NCBI GenBank assembly: GCA_016716905.1
Contig: JADJUS010000022.1
Location: forward strand, 124,001-188,000
Direction of reading: 5' to 3'
Length of the DNA: 64,000 nucleotides
From: Acidobacteriota bacterium
Lineage (GTDB): Bacteria; Acidobacteriota; Vicinamibacteria; Vicinamibacterales; SCN-69-37
Shown here: one piece after another, positions 41,075 through 50,144 of the stretch
Layout: every line of letters starts with the position of its first letter
Numbering within the stretch: the stretch's first letter is position 1
Position numbers and translations under genes: made by a program
Notes under the pieces: generated by a model
Database searches by the model: none
Told to the model about the DNA's origin: nothing
What the model saw: the letters and a program-made list of their open reading frames with translations, nothing else

Positions 41075-44053
41075 CTAGCGGCCCCCGTGCTCGGCCATCA
41101 TCGGGTCGTCACGCACGGTGACCGTGCCCTCGAGCGTCTGCCCGTTCACTCGCAGGGTGACGCGGTAGGTGCCGGCGCCGGCCGTGCTGTTGCCGATGGG
41201 CGAGCCGAACAGCGGGCGCCCGGCCGCCTCGCCGTTGAAGTCGGTCACCAACTCCAGGCGCACCCGATTGAGCGCGGCATCGGTGGAGGCGGCCGTCAGC
41301 GCCGTGCGCAGCCGGCCGAGCTGCTGGCGCCGGGTGGCATCAGCCACGCGCCCGTCCAGAAACGCGATGGCCGCGTCGAGACGGGCCGCCATGGCGGCGC
41401 GTTCGGCTGCGGTGGTCGGGAACTGGAAGTTCCAGTGCGCGCGATTGATGCCGGCCTGCGCACCGCCGCCGCCCAGACGCACGGTCGCGATGCGGTCACC
41501 GGCAAACTCCGAGACGTTCAGTGTCACCGGGCCTTGCGGCGCTTCGCGCAGCCAGAAATTGATCGAGGCGCCCGCTGGTGGATTGGCACCGCGAAACAGG
41601 AAGTCTTCCTGCATGCGCCCCAGGTCGATCGTCACCCACCTGGTGGCCACCTCGCTTCGGAACAGGTGCGCGGCCGTGTTCGCCACGGCCGGCGTCATCT
41701 GCCGTAGTGGGGTAAGGTCATCCAGAATCCAGATGGCCCGGCCATGGGTGCCGGCAATCAGGTCTCCGTCACGCGGGTGAATCACCAGATCCAGCACCGC
41801 CACGTTGGGCATGCCGCTTGACAGCTTGAACCACGTGGCGCCGCCTTCGGTCGAGGCGTACACGCCGAACTCCGTGCCCAGAAACAGCAGGTTCGGGTTC
41901 ACCGGGTCTTCGTTGATGACGTATGACCCGATGCCCTTGGGCAGATTGCCAGTGATGTTGGTGAACGTGGCGCCAAAGTCGCGTGTCACGAACACATGCG
42001 GATCCATGTCGTCGAGCCGATGGTTGTCGAGCACCACGTAGGCCGTGCCGACCGCGTGGTGTGAGGGCTCCACGCGGCTGACCCACACCTCGCCGGTGAC
42101 ACCCGGCAGGTTGCTGCGCACATTCGTCCAGCGGGCGCCGCCGTTCCTCGTCACCTGCACATTGCCATCGTCAGTGCCCGCCCAGATCAGCGCCGGGTCG
42201 AGCGGCGACTCTCGGACGTCGAACACCGTGAAGTGGTTTTCGCCGCCCGTCACCTCGCGCGTCAACCCGCCCGAGTTCGACGGATTGCGCAACTCGGCAT
42301 TATTGGCCGTCAGGTCGGGGCTGATGATGCGCCACGTGTCGCCGCGATCCACCGACTTGAACACGTGATTGCCGCCGAAGTACAGCGTGCGCGGGTTGCT
42401 GGGCGACATCGTCAGCGGACTGTTCCAGTTGAAGCGGAAGTGCGGCGGCATCAGCGGCCGGTTGGGTTGCCCATAGCGGAACCAGTGCTCGCCGGGTGCA
42501 ATCGTGTATCGGATGGGTGTTTCGGTGTAGCCCACGTCGGAGTAATCCGAAAAATTCAGCACCGTCTCCGGCGTGGGCGTGATGAACGTCGGCTGGCGTG
42601 TCTCAACGTTCAGGCGCATCGCAAACCCGACGTGATTCACCATGTAGGTCACGCGATAGTCGGTGGGGTCGACCAGGGAGGCAAAGCCGTCGCCTTCACC
42701 CAGCCACGTGTTGTGCATGTTGAGGATGCCGCGGGTCTCTCGAGAATTGCTCGGGCCGCTCCAGATCGCGTTGTCCTGCAGACCGCCGACCACCCAGTAC
42801 GGGTCGCGCATGTCGACGCCCACCTTGTAGTACTGCCCGATGGCCATGTTGTCGAACGAGAGAATCGTCTGGCCGTCATCCACCGTCAGGTACGCGCCCT
42901 GGTCGGTGGCGGTATAGAAGATCTTCGAGTCGCTGGGCGACATCCAGAAGTCGTGCTCGTCCCCGCCGCCGCCCCACCATTTGTCGCGCCAGGTGACGCC
43001 GCCGTCGAGCGACACCTTGAACTCGCGTCCCACCGAGAAGATGCGCTTCGGGTTGTTCGGGTCGATGAGCACCTGCCCGTGGTAGAACGGTCGCAGGTGG
43101 GTCTTCAGCAGCCACTTCCACGACGCCCCCGCATCCTCGGAGATGTAAATGCCCGAGCCCGGCGTCTGTGCGCTCGTCGGTCGCGACGGGTCGTACGGGA
43201 TGTTCTCGTCGGCTTCGTACGCCGCCACGACGATGTCGGGGTTGGCGCGGTGAATCGAGATATCGATCATGCCCGAGTCGCCGGCCGCCAGGCCGTTGCT
43301 CATCCGCTGCCACGTGCGGCCGCCATCGCGCGTCTTGAAGATGCCGCCATTGGGTCCGCCCGAGTGCATCGTTGCCGGCTGTCGCAGCCGGTGATACATG
43401 CCGGCGTACAGGATGTCGGGGTTGCGCGGGTCCATCACGACTTCGGTGGCGCCCGTGCGTCCGTCGTTGGGCAGGCCGCCCGCCAGTTTCGTCCAGGTGG
43501 TGCCGCCGTCAGTGGTCTTGAACAGGCCGCGGTCGCCCGAGTAGCCCCACAGGTGGCCGGGGGAGGCGGCGTAGGCGATGTCGGGATTGGTCGGGTGCAG
43601 CGCGATCTCCGCGATGTGGTGGGTGTTGGCCAGACCGACGTGCCGCCACGTCTTGCCGGCGTCGATGGTCTTGAACAGCCCGTTGCCCCAGCCGCTCGAG
43701 TTGCGGTTGGCCGCCTCACCCGTGCCCACCCAGATGATGTTGGGGTTCGGCTCGAAGATCGCCACTGAGCCGATCGAGCCGGCGCCCTCGGAGCGGTCGA
43801 AGATCGGGTCCCATGTGATGCCGGCATTTTTCGAAAGGAACACGCCGCCCGAAGCGGACGCCACCACCACGTAGCGGTGATCGGTGGACAGGGCCTCGAT
43901 GGCGGCGATGCGGCCCGTCATGTTGGCCGGACCGATGTTGCGCCACCGCAGGTCGCGGGCCAGCGGATGCGTCGCCGCTGGAGCCTGGAACGCACCCAGC
44001 GACGCAACTACTCCCAGCCACACCGCCGCACCCCACAACCTGGAAATTCTCAC
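41075..44053 (-). CDS. Secreted sortilin/VPS10-like BNR-repeat protein
   Basis: 992 residues. A signal peptide (about 1-27) precedes a double beta-propeller with repeated Asp-box motifs such as SKNAGITWDP, TIDAGKTWRHV, TTDGGTTWTKL, TRDGGRTWQRM and SVDRGDTWRI. The C-terminal 200 residues (INFWLREAPQGPVTLNVSE, INRAHWNF) match the tail of acidobacterial and Bacteroidetes 'glycosyl hydrolase, BNR repeat' proteins. Enzymatic activity is not established for this class. Start is GTG at 44053 with AAGGAG 8 nt upstream. Confidence 0.88.
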   Translation of the reverse strand: MRISRLWGAAVWLGVVASLGAFQAPAATHPLARDLRWRNIGPANMTGRIAAIEALSTDHRYVVVASASGGVFLSKNAGITWDPIFDRSEGAGSIGSVAIFEPNPNIIWVGTGEAANRNSSGWGNGLFKTIDAGKTWRHVGLANTHHIAEIALHPTNPDIAYAASPGHLWGYSGDRGLFKTTDGGTTWTKLAGGLPNDGRTGATEVVMDPRNPDILYAGMYHRLRQPATMHSGGPNGGIFKTRDGGRTWQRMSNGLAAGDSGMIDISIHRANPDIVVAAYEADENIPYDPSRPTSAQTPGSGIYISEDAGASWKWLLKTHLRPFYHGQVLIDPNNPKRIFSVGREFKVSLDGGVTWRDKWWGGGGDEHDFWMSPSDSKIFYTATDQGAYLTVDDGQTILSFDNMAIGQYYKVGVDMRDPYWVVGGLQDNAIWSGPSNSRETRGILNMHNTWLGEGDGFASLVDPTDYRVTYMVNHVGFAMRLNVETRQPTFITPTPETVLNFSDYSDVGYTETPIRYTIAPGEHWFRYGQPNRPLMPPHFRFNWNSPLTMSPSNPRTLYFGGNHVFKSVDRGDTWRIISPDLTANNAELRNPSNSGGLTREVTGGENHFTVFDVRESPLDPALIWAGTDDGNVQVTRNGGARWTNVRSNLPGVTGEVWVSRVEPSHHAVGTAYVVLDNHRLDDMDPHVFVTRDFGATFTNITGNLPKGIGSYVINEDPVNPNLLFLGTEFGVYASTEGGATWFKLSSGMPNVAVLDLVIHPRDGDLIAGTHGRAIWILDDLTPLRQMTPAVANTAAHLFRSEVATRWVTIDLGRMQEDFLFRGANPPAGASINFWLREAPQGPVTLNVSEFAGDRIATVRLGGGGAQAGINRAHWNFQFPTTAAERAAMAARLDAAIAFLDGRVADATRRQQLGRLRTALTAASTDAALNRVRLELVTDFNGEAAGRPLFGSPIGNSTAGAGTYRVTLRVNGQTLEGTVTVRDDPMMAEHGGR

Positions 44054-44068
44054 GTCAACAACTCCTTA

Positions 44069-44111
44069 CCCCGGACCCCGGACCCTGGACCCTGGACTCT
44101 GGACTCTGGAC
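44069..44111. repeat. GGACTCT/GGACCCT heptamer array
   Basis: Six consecutive 7-bp units (GGACCCC, GGACCCT, GGACCCT, GGACTCT, GGACTCT, GGAC) fill the gap between the stop of the proline-racemase-family gene and the start of the BNR gene. The repeat lies about 15 bp before the BNR gene's ribosome site. Confidence 0.9.
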
Positions 44112-45176
44112 CTACCAAATGTCCCCCACTGTGTACCCGTTCGGGAACGGGTCTTCCGGATCCACCACATACGAGGCGAATCCCGTGATCCACGCGGTGC
44201 CCGTGATGGTGGGCACCACCGCCGTACGCGCCTGCGCGCCGGCGCCAACCGTGGTTGTGGCGATCAGGCGGCCCGTGAACACCGTGCCCAGGATGCCCTC
44301 GTGGCGGAAGTCTTCGTGCAGGCCCAGCTGACCCTTCGCGTGCAGGATTGCCATTTTTGCCGACGTGCCCGTGCCGCAGGGTGAGCGATCGATGACGCCC
44401 GTCCACGTGGAGGGTTTGTTCCAGTCGAGGATGCCGGTGGACACCGTCACGGCGTTACGGCACGAGTTGGCCGGGTCGTGCGGCGGGCCTGACAGCTGGC
44501 CGATGGTGATGCCGGCAAACCCAGGTTGGTCCGGGTGGACGACGGGCAGTTGTTCGGCGGCCGCGGCCTCGATCATCTCGGTCGTGCGGGTGATGTCGCG
44601 TCCTTCGTCGGGCGTCAGCCGGAAGCCGAACTGTGCCGCATCGGCAATCACGTAGAACATGCCGCCGTAGGCGACGTCGACGGTCACCGTGCCCAGTTGT
44701 GGCACTTCGATGGGCTGGTCCAGGTGGGTGGCAAACGCCGGGACGTTGGTGAACGTGACCCCACGCACTTTGCCGTTGCGGCACTCCGCGTGGACCCGGA
44801 TCAGGCCCGCCGGCGATTCCAGCACCACGTCGGTGGTGGGTTCGGTCATCGGCAGCATGCCTGTTTCGAGCAGGGTGGTCACCACGCAGATCGTGTTTGT
44901 GCCCGACATGCCGGGGTATTCGACCTGTTCCATGATGACGAAGCCGGCCTGGGCTTCGGCGTGGGTGGTGGGCAGGATCAGGTTGCAGTTGGCGGCCGGG
45001 TAGCCGCGTGGTTCGCGCAGCATCCGCAGCCGCAGGTCGTCGCCGTGTGTCTGCAGCCACGTCATCTTCTCGAACATCGTCGTGCCCGGCACGTCGAGCA
45101 CGCCGCCGACGATGACGCGTCCGGGTTCGCCGGCCGCATGCAGGTCGACGGCCTGTATCATCCGGTTCAGTCGCAT
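44112..45176 (-). CDS. Proline racemase superfamily (4-hydroxyproline epimerase / trans-3-hydroxyproline dehydratase-like)
   Basis: 354 residues of the pseudo-twofold proline-racemase fold. AVDLHAAGEPGRVIVGG opens the family. The second catalytic residue is Cys267 in DRSPCGTGTSAK. At the first catalytic position, where racemases and 4-hydroxyproline epimerases have Cys in MCGH, this protein has Ser91 in GMSGTNT. Members with Ser or Thr there include hydroxyproline dehydratases or epimerases, so the reaction cannot be fixed. It would work on hydroxyproline or a related imino acid in the cytoplasm. ATG at 45176. Confidence 0.82.
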   Translation of the reverse strand: MRLNRMIQAVDLHAAGEPGRVIVGGVLDVPGTTMFEKMTWLQTHGDDLRLRMLREPRGYPAANCNLILPTTHAEAQAGFVIMEQVEYPGMSGTNTICVVTTLLETGMLPMTEPTTDVVLESPAGLIRVHAECRNGKVRGVTFTNVPAFATHLDQPIEVPQLGTVTVDVAYGGMFYVIADAAQFGFRLTPDEGRDITRTTEMIEAAAAEQLPVVHPDQPGFAGITIGQLSGPPHDPANSCRNAVTVSTGILDWNKPSTWTGVIDRSPCGTGTSAKMAILHAKGQLGLHEDFRHEGILGTVFTGRLIATTTVGAGAQARTAVVPTITGTAWITGFASYVVDPEDPFPNGYTVGDIW

Positions 45177-45300
45177 ACGCGCATTGTAGCCACAGCCCCG
45201 GTCTGCGGGACCGGCTTCGGCCGCAGCACGATTGGGACCAACGCGCGCTCAGCCAGCTTGCCAAGATCCGGTTGCGCCCGTAGAATCACGTCAGGATCTG

Positions 45301-45336
45301 TGGGGGTTCGAGTCTCCCCTTCCGCACTATTATTGG
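45301..45336 (+). other. Diverged copy of the tRNA-Leu 3' end (att-like or pseudo-tRNA)
   Basis: 36 bp match 37720-37755 at 33 positions, covering the T-arm, the acceptor 3' strand and 8 bp beyond. No 5' half of a tRNA is recognisable upstream. The two copies are 7.6 kb apart in the same orientation, as expected for the flanking repeats of an element integrated at the tRNA; no integrase is present between them. Confidence 0.75.
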
Positions 45337-45459
45337 ATCGCCGGGGGACCCTGCACCCCGGCTAGCTCCACGGCCCTCCGCGCGGACGCTCTGGGCCGCT
45401 CCGCAGGGCATCCCTGTTGGAACGCCGAGGCACAGAACCGCAACTAGCTTCCGCGAACC

Positions 45460-47313
45460 ATGCCCCTCCTGACCCTCGACCACATTTCCACGGCCTTCGG
45501 CCACGTGCCGTTGCTCGACGACGCCTCGCTGCAAATTGAAGCCGGCGAGCGGATCGCCATTGTCGGACGTAACGGCACCGGCAAGTCCACCCTCCTCAAG
45601 ATCATTGCCGGTGACCTGGAACCCGACGCGGGCACGATTTGGCGAGGGCCTGGTGTGAAGGTCTCACGGCTGCCGCAGGATGTCCTTGAAGCCAGTGCCG
45701 ACCGCCGGAGCGTCCACGATGTGGTCTCCGAGGGCGTGCACGGGCTCGACGAGGAAGACTGGGAACGCGAACAACGTGTGGATCAGATCATCGAGCGCCT
45801 GGATCTCAATGCCACCGCCCGCGTGAACGAGCTGTCGGGCGGATGGCGCCGGCGCGTCTGGCTGGCGCGGGCCCTGGCCGCACAGCCCGACATATTGCTG
45901 CTCGACGAACCCACCAACCATCTCGACATCGAGGCCATCACGTGGCTCGAGGACATCGTTGAAAAACACCGCGGCGCCGTGGTGTTCGTCACGCACGACC
46001 GCGCCTTCCTTCAACGAGTGGCCACGCGACTGGTGGAACTCGATCGGGGCCACCTGACCTCCTACGCCCCGGATCCTGCCGCCCGCAGCGGTGCCGTTCC
46101 TGTGTACGACGAGTATCTGCGACGCAAGGAAGAAGCACTCGCCATCGCGGCCATGGCCCACGAGAAGTTCGACAAGCGGCTCGCGCAGGAAGAAGTCTGG
46201 TTGCGGCAGGGCATCAAGGCGCGACGCACCCGCGACGAAGGCCGCGTCAAAGCGCTCATGCAGATGCGCGCCGAACGCTCCCAGCGCCGGCAGGCCATCG
46301 GCTCGGTGCGACTGACGATGGACGCCGGTGAGCGGTCGGGCAAGCTCGTCTTCGACGTCAAGAGCATCTCGAAGACCTTCGCGGTCCAGGGTCCAGAGTC
46401 CAGAGTCCAGGGTCCTGTCATTGCCGAATTTTCAACCCGCATCATGCGTGGTGATCGCATCGGCGTGCTTGGACCAAACGGCGCGGGCAAGACCACGCTG
46501 TTAAAGATGCTCGTGGGCGAATTGCCACCTGACACCGGCACGGTGGAGATTGGGACCAACGTCCAGATTGCGTACTACGACCAGCAGCGCGAGCAACTGG
46601 ACCCCGAGCGCACCGTGGTGGACACCGTTGGTGACGGCAACGACGTGGTGACGGTCGGTGGACGCAGCCGGCACGTCCACGGCTACCTCGAAGACTTCCT
46701 GTTCCCGGCCGCGCGTGCGCGGTCCAAAGTCAAAGCGTTGTCGGGCGGGGAACGTAATCGCCTGCTGCTGGCGCGACTCTTCACGCGCCCGGCGAACGTA
46801 CTGGTGCTCGACGAGCCAACGAACGACCTCGACATCGAGACCCTCGAATTGCTGGAGTCACAACTGGCGGAGTTCGACGGCACGGTGCTGCTCGTCAGCC
46901 ACGACCGGGCGTTCCTCAACAATGTCGTCACCAGCACGATGGCCTGCGAAGGCAACGGTATCGTCCGCGAGTATGTGGGAGGATACGACGATTGGCTGCG
47001 GCAGTCAGCCACCCCGACCTCGGCAGGCGACGCCTCCGGGAAACGGTCGCCGACGGATCAGGCTCCGCCTGCGAAGGCGATTGCCAAGAAAAAGCTCTCG
47101 TTCAAGGAACAGCGCGAGTTCGATGGGCTGCCCGCGCAGATCGAATTGCTCGAACGCAGCATTGCCACACGTGACGATGTCATCGCCAGCGCGGAGTTTT
47201 ATCGCAAGGGCGCAGAACAGATCCGGATCACGCTCCAACAACAGGACGAAGAACGCACCGCCCTGATTGCGGCGCTCGCACGCTGGGACGAATTGGATTC
47301 GCGCACGCGTTAG
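45460..47313 (+). CDS. uup: ABC-F ATPase, Uup type
   Basis: 617 residues with two ABC domains and no membrane segments. Domain 1: GRNGTGKST (36-44), LSGGWRRRVWLARAL, LDEPTNHLD. Domain 2: GPNGAGKTT, LSGGERNRLLLARLF, LDEPTNDLD. The C-terminal 75 residues are a charged coiled coil (KLSFKEQREFDGLPAQIELL) as in Uup, which binds DNA or ribosomes. At residues 308-319 a heptamer repeat adds an in-frame insert (VQGPESRVQGP) just before the first strand of domain 2. Confidence 0.93.
   Translation: MPLLTLDHISTAFGHVPLLDDASLQIEAGERIAIVGRNGTGKSTLLKIIAGDLEPDAGTIWRGPGVKVSRLPQDVLEASADRRSVHDVVSEGVHGLDEEDWEREQRVDQIIERLDLNATARVNELSGGWRRRVWLARALAAQPDILLLDEPTNHLDIEAITWLEDIVEKHRGAVVFVTHDRAFLQRVATRLVELDRGHLTSYAPDPAARSGAVPVYDEYLRRKEEALAIAAMAHEKFDKRLAQEEVWLRQGIKARRTRDEGRVKALMQMRAERSQRRQAIGSVRLTMDAGERSGKLVFDVKSISKTFAVQGPESRVQGPVIAEFSTRIMRGDRIGVLGPNGAGKTTLLKMLVGELPPDTGTVEIGTNVQIAYYDQQREQLDPERTVVDTVGDGNDVVTVGGRSRHVHGYLEDFLFPAARARSKVKALSGGERNRLLLARLFTRPANVLVLDEPTNDLDIETLELLESQLAEFDGTVLLVSHDRAFLNNVVTSTMACEGNGIVREYVGGYDDWLRQSATPTSAGDASGKRSPTDQAPPAKAIAKKKLSFKEQREFDGLPAQIELLERSIATRDDVIASAEFYRKGAEQIRITLQQQDEERTALIAALARWDELDSRTR
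46383..46415. repeat. In-frame GTCCAGA/GTCCAGG heptamer repeat inside uup
   Basis: GGTCCAG GGTCCAG AGTCCAG AGTCCAG GGTCC: four and a half 7-bp units, 33 bp, so exactly 11 codons. It encodes VQGPESRVQGP between the ATPase domains. The same sequence class occurs at 26003, 44069, 58524 and 61354. Confidence 0.9.
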
Positions 47314-47354
47314 ACGCTTGACAACTGTGATAATTTTGCATACCCAGTACCTGT

Positions 47355-49391
47355 ATGCATCGGCTGACGTGGCCACGGGCCACGATCGTCTTGTTCGCGT
47401 TCTTCGGACTCGCTCTCCTTCAAGCGTGGCCCTTGCCCCTGTACCTGTCGAGCCAGCTGACGGGGCCGCCCTCGGGTGACACCGGCGTGTACGTCTGGAA
47501 CACGTGGGTCTTCCGCCACGAACTCGTGGATAACGGCGCGTGGCCCCTCTGGACGAGCTCGATTTTTGCCGGGGATGAACCTGCCAATCTGGGCCATCAC
47601 AACTACACGTTGTTTGCCAATCTGCTCGCCGTGCCGCTGCAGATCGTCTTTGACGTGGTGGCCTCATTCAATCTGATCTACCTGATCAACATCGCCCTCG
47701 CCGGCTTTGGGATGTTTCTGTTGGCGCGCCGGGTCACGACGCACGACGCCGAAGCGTGGCTGGCAGGTGCGCTGTTCGCGTGTTGCGGTTTCATGGTGGG
47801 GCGCAGCTTTGGCCATTTCAGTCTCGTCGCGGCTGCCCCTCTGCCCTTTTTTGTCTGGTGCCTGATTCGGTGCTGGGAACGTCGCCGCACGCGCGACGCA
47901 CTCGCGCTCGGTCTCGTGTCCGCGTGGTCGATCACGGCGGACCCGTACTACGCGGTGTATTGCCTCATGTTGGGCATGGGGTTTCTCGTGAGCCACACCG
48001 TGAGGCTCACGCCGGCGATGTCTCGACCCCGTGTCTGGAAACGGGCGCTGACTATTTGTGCCGTGCTCGCGGCTGTCCCGGTGGCCGTCCGGCTCCTCAC
48101 GGGTGGCGGAGTGATGCAGACAGGCCCGTGGGAAATTTCCGTGCGTTCGCTCTATACGCCGGTGCTGATCCTGACGTTCGTGATTTGCCTGCGCGCACTG
48201 GTGATGTTTCGCATTCAGCGCACGCGCGAACCCTGGCCGCAGTGGGTCACGGCCACGTGGCTCGTGATCGTGGCGGTCGCGTCCGCCGGCGCGCTGGCGG
48301 CGCCCGTGCTCTCGGCCCAGGCCTTTGGCGAAGCGATGGACGCCGCACCCGTGCTCTGGCGCTCGGGACCGCAAGGCGCGGACCTGTTGGCCCTCCTGCT
48401 CCCGCATGCCGCACATCCGCTGATGCCCGAGGTGGTTCGGACCGCCCTCGCCCAGCATCCGGGCGGACTCATCGAACAGAGCGCGAGCCTGTCGATGGTT
48501 GCGTTGCTCGTGATCGGCTTGGCGTGGTGGCGCACGTCATGGCGGCCCTCGATGCGGTGGCTCGCGGCCGCGGTGGCGTTCGGGCTCATGACGATGGGTC
48601 CGTTCATCTACGTAGCCGGCGTGAACACGTACATTCCAACTCCGTGGACGCTGCTGCGTTACGTGCCGGTCATCTCAGACGCGCGGATGCCCAGTCGTAT
48701 GGCCATTGTGGCGACCATGGCTGTGGCCATGCTGTTTGCCGCCGCCCTGAGCGCGTGGACGTCCCGCGCGGGAAAACATCGTCCCTGGGTGCTGGTGGCC
48801 GTCGCGCTGTTGTTGTGCGTGGATTTGTTTCCGGCGCCGCGGCGGCTGTACTCCGCCGGCGTGCCGGAGATTTACCAACGCATCGCCCAGGACCCTCGGC
48901 CGGTCAGCGTCCTGAGGCTGCCCACTGGGGTGCGTGACGGCCTGGCGTCGCTCGGCAACTTCACCGCCCACGCGCAGTTCTTCCAGACGGTCCACGAGAA
49001 ACGCCTGATCGGCGGGTACTTGTCGCGGACGACGCCCCGGCGGCGCGAGTCCCACATCAGCCATCCGGTCCTGGGCCCCCTGGTCGCCCTCAGTGGCGGC
49101 CTGCCGGTCACCCAGGCACAACGGCTCGAGGCCCGTGCGGCTGCCGCCGCATTCGTGCGCGAGGTCGATCTGGGCTACGTCGTGATCAACCACCGCGAGG
49201 CGTCACCCGCCCTGGAGCAGTTCGCCGTGGACGTGCTCAAACTGACGCGCGTGCAAGGGGATGCGGATCTGTCACTCTACGTGCCGTTCGGCGCCGCCCG
49301 GACCGAGGCCGGGCCGCAGCCACGGCCTGGCGGCGGCCATGAGGGCCAGAACCCCACCAAACGTGCACACGATGGTGGCGCCGGTCGGTAA
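47355..49391 (+). CDS. Large polytopic membrane protein, GT-C/YfhO-like
   Basis: 678 residues with about twelve hydrophobic helices in the first 490, then a soluble C-terminal part. Residues 37-75 form an external loop with GPPSGDTGVYVWNTWVFRHE, resembling the acidic loop of GT-C glycosyltransferases, and SIFAGDEPANLGHHNY follows. Later RLPTGVRDGLASLGNF and GYVVINHREA lie in the C-terminal domain. Similar proteins are annotated as YfhO-like or of unknown function; sugar transfer is possible but unproven. The last 120 bp overlap znuB tail to tail. Confidence 0.72.
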   Translation: MHRLTWPRATIVLFAFFGLALLQAWPLPLYLSSQLTGPPSGDTGVYVWNTWVFRHELVDNGAWPLWTSSIFAGDEPANLGHHNYTLFANLLAVPLQIVFDVVASFNLIYLINIALAGFGMFLLARRVTTHDAEAWLAGALFACCGFMVGRSFGHFSLVAAAPLPFFVWCLIRCWERRRTRDALALGLVSAWSITADPYYAVYCLMLGMGFLVSHTVRLTPAMSRPRVWKRALTICAVLAAVPVAVRLLTGGGVMQTGPWEISVRSLYTPVLILTFVICLRALVMFRIQRTREPWPQWVTATWLVIVAVASAGALAAPVLSAQAFGEAMDAAPVLWRSGPQGADLLALLLPHAAHPLMPEVVRTALAQHPGGLIEQSASLSMVALLVIGLAWWRTSWRPSMRWLAAAVAFGLMTMGPFIYVAGVNTYIPTPWTLLRYVPVISDARMPSRMAIVATMAVAMLFAAALSAWTSRAGKHRPWVLVAVALLLCVDLFPAPRRLYSAGVPEIYQRIAQDPRPVSVLRLPTGVRDGLASLGNFTAHAQFFQTVHEKRLIGGYLSRTTPRRRESHISHPVLGPLVALSGGLPVTQAQRLEARAAAAAFVREVDLGYVVINHREASPALEQFAVDVLKLTRVQGDADLSLYVPFGAARTEAGPQPRPGGGHEGQNPTKRAHDGGAGR

Positions 49392-50144
49392 GTCGAAGGA
49401 CACCGACAGATACATCCCCAGCATCGACGTGATGCCACCCATCACCCAGCCCAGCGTCAGTCGCGACCCGACGCGGCTCGCATACAACATGCCGGCCACG
49501 GACGGCACGATGAGGTAGCAGAACACCAACAGGACGCCGGCGATGGCCACCGACCGGGTCACGACCACACCAAACGACGCGTAGAACAGAAAATCCCAGA
49601 ACCGCACCGAGATCCCCGATGCCTCGGCGGCCGCCGGATTCATGGAGATCAGCAGGAAGCGTTTGCGGTACACGAAGTGAAACGCACCGATCGCCACGTA
49701 CACCCCTGCGGTCTTCCACACTTCTTCCCACGACACCGACAGGATGTTGCCCACGAGCATGTCGCGCAGATGTTCGCTCTCACCGGTGGACTGGCTCATG
49801 GCGACGATCACGGCCGCTGACGCCACCGCGTAGGAAATGCCGATGATGGCTTCCTGCGGCACGCGGGCGTTATGCCCTTTGACCAGTGAAAAGATTGCCG
49901 CGCCAATGAAGGTGAACCCGAGGCTCATCCAGTAGACGCCCGGGTGATGGGAATCGCCGCCGAACGCGGGGACGAGCAACGCGAGCGTGGCGCCAAGCGA
50001 GGCGATCTGCGCCAGCGACAGGTCCACGAAGATGACCCCGCGTTCCACCACGTGCAGCCCGAGGTACGCGTGAATGCCGGCGATGATCAAACTGGCCACT
50101 ATCGCCGGCGCGAGAAACGAAACGAGGGCCCAGTCCATCGCCAC
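49272..50144 (-). CDS. znuB: Zinc/manganese ABC transporter permease, ZnuB family
   Basis: 290 residues with eight to nine membrane helices. VVERGVIFVDLSLAQIASLGATLALL, then GISYAVASAAVIV and the VLLVFCYLIVPSVAGML segment, match ZnuB/MntB permeases of the ABC-3 family. It would carry the metal delivered by ZnuA. Start GTG at 50144 overlaps the znuA stop (TAGTG); ATG at 50138 is the alternative. No ATPase gene follows. Confidence 0.9.
   Translation of the reverse strand: MAMDWALVSFLAPAIVASLIIAGIHAYLGLHVVERGVIFVDLSLAQIASLGATLALLVPAFGGDSHHPGVYWMSLGFTFIGAAIFSLVKGHNARVPQEAIIGISYAVASAAVIVAMSQSTGESEHLRDMLVGNILSVSWEEVWKTAGVYVAIGAFHFVYRKRFLLISMNPAAAEASGISVRFWDFLFYASFGVVVTRSVAIAGVLLVFCYLIVPSVAGMLYASRVGSRLTLGWVMGGITSMLGMYLSVSFDLPTGATIVCTFGGVLALMAAARPWLRPGLGPGGAERHVE

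Noticed and set aside
42233..43768. 511-codon plus-strand frame opposite the BNR protein
   Set aside because: Shadow of the Asp-box propeller gene; no family features.
37749..45300. Active prophage or integrative element
   Set aside because: No integrase, excisionase or phage gene is present between the two tRNA-derived repeats, so at most a decayed remnant.
45301..45336. Functional second tRNA-Leu
   Set aside because: Only the 3' part is present; no D-arm or anticodon arm can be folded upstream.
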